From CAZJVD01 sp964549505 (GTDB taxonomy: Bacteria > Bdellovibrionota > UBA1018 > CAZJVD01): a DNA stretch of 64,000 bases. Within the stretch, counting starts at the first letter, position 1, and every line of letters starts with the position of its first letter. Below the pieces are notes generated by a model that saw only the letters and a program-made list of their open reading frames with translations, had not been told where the DNA came from and searched no databases. The translations under genes and the position numbers were made by a program. This document shows, piece after piece, positions 60,064 to 64,000 of this stretch. The stretch is taken from assembly GCA_964549505.1 (NCBI GenBank), contig CAZJVD010000002.1, positions 62,001 to 126,000 of the forward strand. The letters run 5' to 3'.

Positions 60064-61347
60064 ATGTCACAAGATTCGGTTGTCGTTATTGATGGTGCCC
60101 GTACTCCCTTCGCCCGAGCTTCGACGGTCTATCGAAAAATGTCTGCGGCTAATCTTGGCGGCGTCGCGATTCGCGAAGCGCTCCAGCGTTCGGCAATCGA
60201 CCCTAAGCTGATCGGCGAAGTCTATCTTGGGATTGTTTCGATCCCGTCCGAAGGCACGAACGTCGCACGCGAGGCACTCTTTGATTCGGGACTACCGGCT
60301 GAGATTCCTTGTACGACCGTCAATCGCTACTGTGCGTCCTCGCTCGAAACAGCGTCAGCGATGGCAGCGAAGATTCAAGCAGGTGATCTGGATTTTGGGA
60401 TCTCCGCAGGCGCTGAATCGATCAGTTCGATCCGCGCACTCTTTAGCCAAGAAGCGACGGACTTCTTTTCATCGCTTGGAAAAGTTAAAGGCCCTGGGCA
60501 AATGGTTTCCAAGATTGCGGCTTTTAAGCCTAAGTATCTGGCGCCTCACGCACCGGGCATCAAAGAGCCAACGCTTGGACTCTCGATGGGCCAAAGCGCT
60601 GATCTCATGGGTCGTCTTTTTAGCGTCACACGTGCCGAACAGGACCGTTACGCTCTCGAGAGTCACCTCAAAGCTGCGAAAGGCTGGGAGACTGGATTTT
60701 ACAAGAGCCACGTTGTCCCGGTGGGTACGCCTGATGGCAAAGTCGTCGATCGCGATACCGATATTCGCGCCGATTCTTCAATTGAGAAACTCTCCAAATT
60801 GAAACCTGTTTTTTACAAGGACGGTACCATCACCGCTGCGAATGCAAGTCCGCTGACCGATGGCGCATCCGCGATTGTTCTCGGTTCCGAGAGAAAATCT
60901 CGCGAGATGGGCCTGAAGCCGATTGGTCGTATTCGGGCGATCGTGACATCGGCCATCGATATTCAGAAAGAACCGCTTCTCATTGGCCCTGTTTACGCAT
61001 TTCCGAAAGCTCTCGAGAAGGCCGGCGTTTCGTTTCAAGATCTCGAACTCATTGAGATGCACGAAGCATTCGCTGCCCAAGCCCTTTCCACCATTCGAGC
61101 GCTTGAATCAACGACCTTTGCAAAAGAAAAGCTCGGACTCTCAAAGGCCATTGGTACCGTTGATCCGACTCGCCTCAATATTTTCGGTGGCAGCATCCCG
61201 ATCGGTCATCCTTTTGGAGCGACCGGTGGTCGAATGATTCTCCAGACCCTTCACGCGCTCAAATCACAGAACAAGAGTATTGGTGCGATTTCGGTTTGCG
61301 CGGCCGGCGGTTTGGGGATGGTCGCCATTCTCGAAGCGCTGAACTGA
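60064..61347 (+). CDS. Thiolase (acetyl-CoA acyltransferase, FadA/FadI type)
   Basis: The 427-residue protein has the thiolase active site: nucleophile Cys90 (TTVNRYCASSLE), His333 (EMHEAFAAQ), His382 (GGSIPIGHPFGATGGR) and second Cys412 (SVCAAGGLGM). It cleaves 3-ketoacyl-CoA in fatty-acid degradation, or condenses acetyl-CoA in the reverse direction. Its length and the insert around residues 120-170 (MVSKIAAFKPKYLAPHAPGI) fit FadI-like trifunctional partners better than biosynthetic thiolases of about 390 residues. No fadB/fadJ partner is near. It starts 33 bases after the Hpt-like gene, whose relation to it is unclear. Confidence 0.92.
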   Translation: MSQDSVVVIDGARTPFARASTVYRKMSAANLGGVAIREALQRSAIDPKLIGEVYLGIVSIPSEGTNVAREALFDSGLPAEIPCTTVNRYCASSLETASAMAAKIQAGDLDFGISAGAESISSIRALFSQEATDFFSSLGKVKGPGQMVSKIAAFKPKYLAPHAPGIKEPTLGLSMGQSADLMGRLFSVTRAEQDRYALESHLKAAKGWETGFYKSHVVPVGTPDGKVVDRDTDIRADSSIEKLSKLKPVFYKDGTITAANASPLTDGASAIVLGSERKSREMGLKPIGRIRAIVTSAIDIQKEPLLIGPVYAFPKALEKAGVSFQDLELIEMHEAFAAQALSTIRALESTTFAKEKLGLSKAIGTVDPTRLNIFGGSIPIGHPFGATGGRMILQTLHALKSQNKSIGAISVCAAGGLGMVAILEALN

Positions 61348-61395
61348 AATTTACCGACTCAGTGGCCGCCGCAAAAGCGCGACCACAGCACGACT

Positions 61396-61812
61396 CTAGT
61401 GGTTCCAGTAGTGACCGTGGCACTTGCCCGGTTTCACCGACCAGGGTCCGTAGTAAAAGTTGACTCCGGCCCAAGCGTAGTAACCACCGTAGTTCCACTT
61501 GTTGCCACAACCGTAGCAAGAACCCATGTAGTTATAGTTGTTGTAAAAGTAGGTGTAGCCGTTCGAGCCTGGAAACGCATACGTGCCATTGTTAAAATTG
61601 CCGTTCGCGTAGTTCATTGGATTGCCGTACCAATACGGGCTGTTCGGATTATTGGGATTATTCGGATTATTTGGATCGATCGGAACCTGAGGATTGGGAT
61701 TGCCCTGAGGAGCTGGGATATTCGAGACGTTGTTACCGTCGTCGCTGCTTCCGCAACCGGACAACACACCTAAAATGGCCAAAACCGAAACAATCTTAAA
61801 AGCGCCGTTCAT
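61396..61812 (-). CDS. Asn/Gly/Tyr/Pro-rich lipoprotein
   Basis: The ATG at 61812 follows AGAGGAT by seven bases and gives 138 residues; an in-frame ATG at 61896 adds a non-signal-like extension. The signal peptide ends in the lipobox GVLSGC. After a short acidic stretch comes a triplet repeat NPNNPNNPNNPN, then an Asn/Tyr/Gly-rich half (YTYFYNNYNYMG, NYGGYYAWAGVNFYYG) and two Cys (CYGCG). Such composition is typical of small surface lipoproteins that interact with the cell wall or stick to surfaces. No family recognised. The 9-bp DNA repeat that encodes the NPN units may allow length variation. Confidence 0.78.
   Translation of the reverse strand: MNGAFKIVSVLAILGVLSGCGSSDDGNNVSNIPAPQGNPNPQVPIDPNNPNNPNNPNSPYWYGNPMNYANGNFNNGTYAFPGSNGYTYFYNNYNYMGSCYGCGNKWNYGGYYAWAGVNFYYGPWSVKPGKCHGHYWNH
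61646..61672. repeat. 9-bp tandem repeat, three copies, inside the lipoprotein gene
   Basis: GGATTATTN is repeated three times in a row (plus-strand 61646, 61655, 61664), with a partial fourth copy. On the coding strand each unit encodes Asn-Pro-Asn or its permutation. The unit length keeps the frame, so copy-number changes would lengthen or shorten the Asn-Pro linker without disrupting the gene. Confidence 0.8.
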
Positions 61813-61991
61813 CGTTAAATCCTCTACAAAATACAAGACCGCGCACTTCGAACTACAATCATTCTCAGAAGCGGCTTGCCCGACGTTTATACTCAATTAT
61901 GGTGTGCTAAGTCAATAATTTTTTAAATCATGTGTATTTAATAAATACCCTCTCTTTTCAGATGGTTAGAAACATGAAAGATAAAGGAAAC

Positions 61992-62630
61992 ATGCACACC
62001 CCCGATTGGAGCGCACTTCATAGGTTCTGGTTCTCATCGCCACCGGCTCAGCTCGACAACAGCGACAGCGTGCAGGCCTATCTAAACGAACGAAATACGA
62101 TTTGGTTTGGCAAAGATCCTACCGTCGACAGGACCATCCACGAACGCTTTGCTCCCTGGCTCGACCTGGCTGCAACCGGAAAACTTTCCGCATGGCTTGA
62201 GCAACCTCAGTCGGCGATCAGCCTGATCGTCCTATTCGATCAAGTGCCTCGTAATTCGTTCCGAGAATCCTCGCGAATGTTTGCTTACGATGCTCATGCC
62301 TTAACAACGAGTCTGAATGCCATGGAACGTTTTGAGAAAACTCTTTCCGTCTTCGAACGATCGTTTTTGTATTTGCCACTCGAGCATTCGGAGGATCTGA
62401 CCATCCAACGCTTATCGGTTACCAAGTTCGAAGCACTTGCGAAGGACTGTACCCATACCGCGTACACCGCAGCAATACATGAGAACTTCAGTGAAAATCT
62501 CGACTATGCCCGACGCCATCTTGAGATCATCGAACGATTTGGTCGCTTTCCACACCGTAACGGAATTCTTCGACGTGATTCAACGCCCGAAGAGATTGAG
62601 TTCCTCAAGACGCCGCGAAGCAGCTTTTAA
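61992..62630 (+). CDS. DUF924-family protein
   Basis: From the ATG at 61992 (AAAGGAAA just before it; ATGs at 61974 and 61932 are in frame) the product has 212 residues. It shows the DUF924 pattern: LHRFWFSSPP at the start, IWFGKDPTVD, LIVLFDQVPRNSFR, FLYLPLEHSEDL, and FGRFPHRNGILRRDSTPEEIEFL at the end. The family is widespread, helical and TPR-like in fold, with no firmly known activity. Its stop is directly followed by the start of aat without a spacer, so both are likely one operon. An AT-rich stretch upstream (61905-61965) may hold the promoter. Confidence 0.88.
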   Translation: MHTPDWSALHRFWFSSPPAQLDNSDSVQAYLNERNTIWFGKDPTVDRTIHERFAPWLDLAATGKLSAWLEQPQSAISLIVLFDQVPRNSFRESSRMFAYDAHALTTSLNAMERFEKTLSVFERSFLYLPLEHSEDLTIQRLSVTKFEALAKDCTHTAYTAAIHENFSENLDYARRHLEIIERFGRFPHRNGILRRDSTPEEIEFLKTPRSSF

Positions 62631-63302
62631 ATGAAATCGGATCTCCCCCCCTCCCCTCTCGACTTCGATCCCGACGCCAGCGACCTTCCGCGCGACGATC
62701 TTGTCGCTGTTGGAGGAGACTTTTCGGTCGCGACACTCCTGATAGCGTACAGCAAGGGTCTGTTCCCGTGGCCGGTTGGACCTTACGATCTGCTTTGGTT
62801 CTATCCAGTCGATAGGGCCGTTTTATTTTTCGAAGATTTCAAGGTTTCACGATCCACAGAACGTGATCGCAAGAAAGCAAAGCTTGTCTACTCCATCGAC
62901 CAACATTTCGACGACGTGATCGCTAAGTGCGCTGACGTCCCACGACCCGAGGGCGCCGGAACATGGATCACATCCACGATCAATGAAGCCTATCGAAACC
63001 TGCATCGCGCGGGACTCGCCCATAGCTTCGAAGTATCCCGCGAAGGAAAACTCGTGGGGGGTGTTTATGGAGTCTCCGTTCGCGGAGCCTTTGCTGCCGA
63101 AAGCATGTTCTATGAAGAGAAAAACACATCGAAACACGCGCTCGCGTTCCTCGTCGAGACGCTATCAGCACGCGGTTTGAATTGGATGGACTGCCAGGTT
63201 CTCAATCCGTTCACCAAAAGCATCGGAGCTAAAGAGATCTCGCGCAAAGCGTTTCGGGCGCTCCTTCGAGAGACCCAGACCTTGGGTCTAAGGATTTTCT
63301 GA
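62631..63302 (+). CDS. aat: Leucyl/phenylalanyl-tRNA--protein transferase
   Basis: The 223-residue protein has the Aat motifs: DLVAVGGDFSVATLLIAYSKGLFPW, LLWFYPVDRAVL, GTWITSTINEAYRNLHRAGLAHSFEV, GGVYGVSVRGAFAAESMFYEE and LNWMDCQVLNPFTKSIGA. It attaches Leu or Phe from tRNA to the N-terminus of proteins with basic first residues, marking them for ClpAP through ClpS. The start is the ATG immediately after the DUF924 stop. It converges on the next gene with a 15-base overlap of the two 3-prime ends. Confidence 0.95.
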   Translation: MKSDLPPSPLDFDPDASDLPRDDLVAVGGDFSVATLLIAYSKGLFPWPVGPYDLLWFYPVDRAVLFFEDFKVSRSTERDRKKAKLVYSIDQHFDDVIAKCADVPRPEGAGTWITSTINEAYRNLHRAGLAHSFEVSREGKLVGGVYGVSVRGAFAAESMFYEEKNTSKHALAFLVETLSARGLNWMDCQVLNPFTKSIGAKEISRKAFRALLRETQTLGLRIF

Positions 63303-63896
63303 GTTATCCCAGATTTGATATGTATCGCTCGCCGAATCACGAAAAACAAAATACGAGCCTTCTGGTTTGCTCCATATTTGCATCGTAACCGGTCCCTCAC
63401 CCCAGCGCGCTAGGATCCCGTGACCGGTACGTACAAGCTTTTGCACAACATCCGGATACCTCGATCCCCCCGACGAAATCCGATGCCATCGATCCGTGGA
63501 TAGGACAAGTCCGTAGGTCTGTTCCAGGTTCTCACGGAGCGATTCTGGAAACTCGACGCTTCCGTTTGGACGCATCTCAGCCGCAGAGGGGTAACGAGCC
63601 GTCAACGTAGCCGCGGTGATCTGGGCTGCGACCGTATCCGTAACTCCCGACAAAGCCGCAATCCGGCGAACTTCGCTAGGCAGAAGCTTGTCGGCATGAT
63701 TTCGTAAGAACTCTTCCACGCTGATCCGCGGAAAACTTTTCACCGACTCATCATCGAGAAGCGATGCTCGGCGCAGAATCGACAAAAGCTGAAAGTAGTA
63801 TTCGAACAGCCGCTCGGCACAGAGCGGAGTGACGACAAGGCTACGGGTTTTGATCATCTTCAAGAGCGTTTGGGACAGCGCTCGGAACACATGCAT
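63288..63896 (-). CDS. Hypothetical protein
   Basis: The 202-residue protein has no recognised domain. The N-terminal part is helical (LFEYYFQLLSILRRASLL), the middle contains RISVEEFLRNHADKL and IAALSGVTDTVAAQITAATL, and the C-terminal 60 residues look beta-rich (GPVTMQIWSKPEGSYFVFRD, TYQIWD). No signal peptide or membrane segment is present. The reading frame is supported by normal amino-acid composition and its convergent placement against aat. An ATG at 63896 or 63857 could be the start. The 104 bases beyond it hold no visible gene. Confidence 0.55.
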   Translation of the reverse strand: MHVFRALSQTLLKMIKTRSLVVTPLCAERLFEYYFQLLSILRRASLLDDESVKSFPRISVEEFLRNHADKLLPSEVRRIAALSGVTDTVAAQITAATLTARYPSAAEMRPNGSVEFPESLRENLEQTYGLVLSTDRWHRISSGGSRYPDVVQKLVRTGHGILARWGEGPVTMQIWSKPEGSYFVFRDSASDTYQIWDNSENP

Positions 63897-64000
63897 CGCA
63901 AGAACTCTCGAGATCGCCCCGAGCGTCTTGCTATTTGTCTGGCCACTCCTCTGGGCACTTTTGACATGATAAGCGAGAACCGTTATCGCTACGTCGAGTC

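Noticed and set aside
1..64000. tRNA, rRNA, riboswitch and insertion-sequence signals
   Set aside because: Reading the spacers gave no cloverleaf, conserved riboswitch core, transposase gene or paired terminal inverted repeats that I could support.

Overview
The window (about 50% GC, one 100-base assembly gap) is a densely coded chromosomal segment from a Gram-negative bacterium. It encodes outer-membrane and Tol components, lipoproteins, beta-barrels and TolC. Gene content points to the Bdellovibrionota / former Deltaproteobacteria: a myxobacterial-type Agl-Glt-like motor and envelope cluster, AgmX/PglI-domain and myxobacterial-type outer-membrane barrel proteins, Calx-beta/CSLREA surface proteins, an HNH protein of the type common in Bdellovibrio relatives, and an ftsE-ftsX-envC-ctpA run. 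The lineage is inferred from gene families only. No rRNA, tRNA, CRISPR array or insertion sequence was recognised.

Layout. 1-3.1 kb: a membrane protein resembling GT-C glycosyltransferases, a secreted protein of unknown function and a GtrB/DPM1-type glycosyltransferase. 3.2-8.5 kb: TetR regulator, TolC-like outer-membrane factor and RND pump, without an adaptor gene. 8.5-15.7 kb (minus strand): oligopeptide ABC importer with two tandem binding proteins (oppA-oppA-oppB-oppC-oppD-oppF). 15.9-24.9 kb: 2-oxoglutarate dehydrogenase E1, E2 and E3 (sucA, sucB, lpdA), interrupted between sucA and sucB by an antisense HNH gene and a 546-base non-coding stretch with a perfect 34-bp palindrome. A PilZ-like gene and a receiver-TPR gene follow.

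25.0-46.6 kb is the most interesting region. It holds three blocks of same-strand genes, each preceded by a very AT-rich stretch: (a) a Cys-rich membrane-anchored protein, a VWA lipoprotein, a TolQ-like subunit, two TolR-like subunits and a 1249-residue TPR protein; (b) two large lipoproteins made of Calx-beta repeats, a CSLREA-like motif and a beta-helix; (c) a small membrane-anchored protein, a TonB-like AgmX/PglI-domain transducer, an outer-membrane barrel, a TPR protein and a GYF-PilZ-like protein. One TolQ, two TolR, TPR proteins, AgmX domain, barrel and GYF domain together match the parts list of the Myxococcus Agl-Glt gliding machine. I infer a proton-driven trans-envelope machine, with the repeat lipoproteins as likely surface cargo or adhesins.

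46.6-55.4 kb: an SH3-barrel protein, an M23 peptidase lipoprotein and xseA (minus), a disordered Arg/Asp/Tyr-rich protein and a divergent inorganic pyrophosphatase (plus), and the division operon ftsE-ftsX-envC-ctpA (minus). 55.5-60.0 kb: a CPBP-like membrane protein, then tolQ-tolR-tolA-tolB and a degenerate Hpt-like gene instead of pal. 60.1-64 kb: thiolase, an Asn/Tyr-rich lipoprotein, a DUF924 protein, aat and an unknown gene. The segment thus encodes two separate TolQR-type proton channels: the housekeeping Tol system and the Agl-Glt-like motor.
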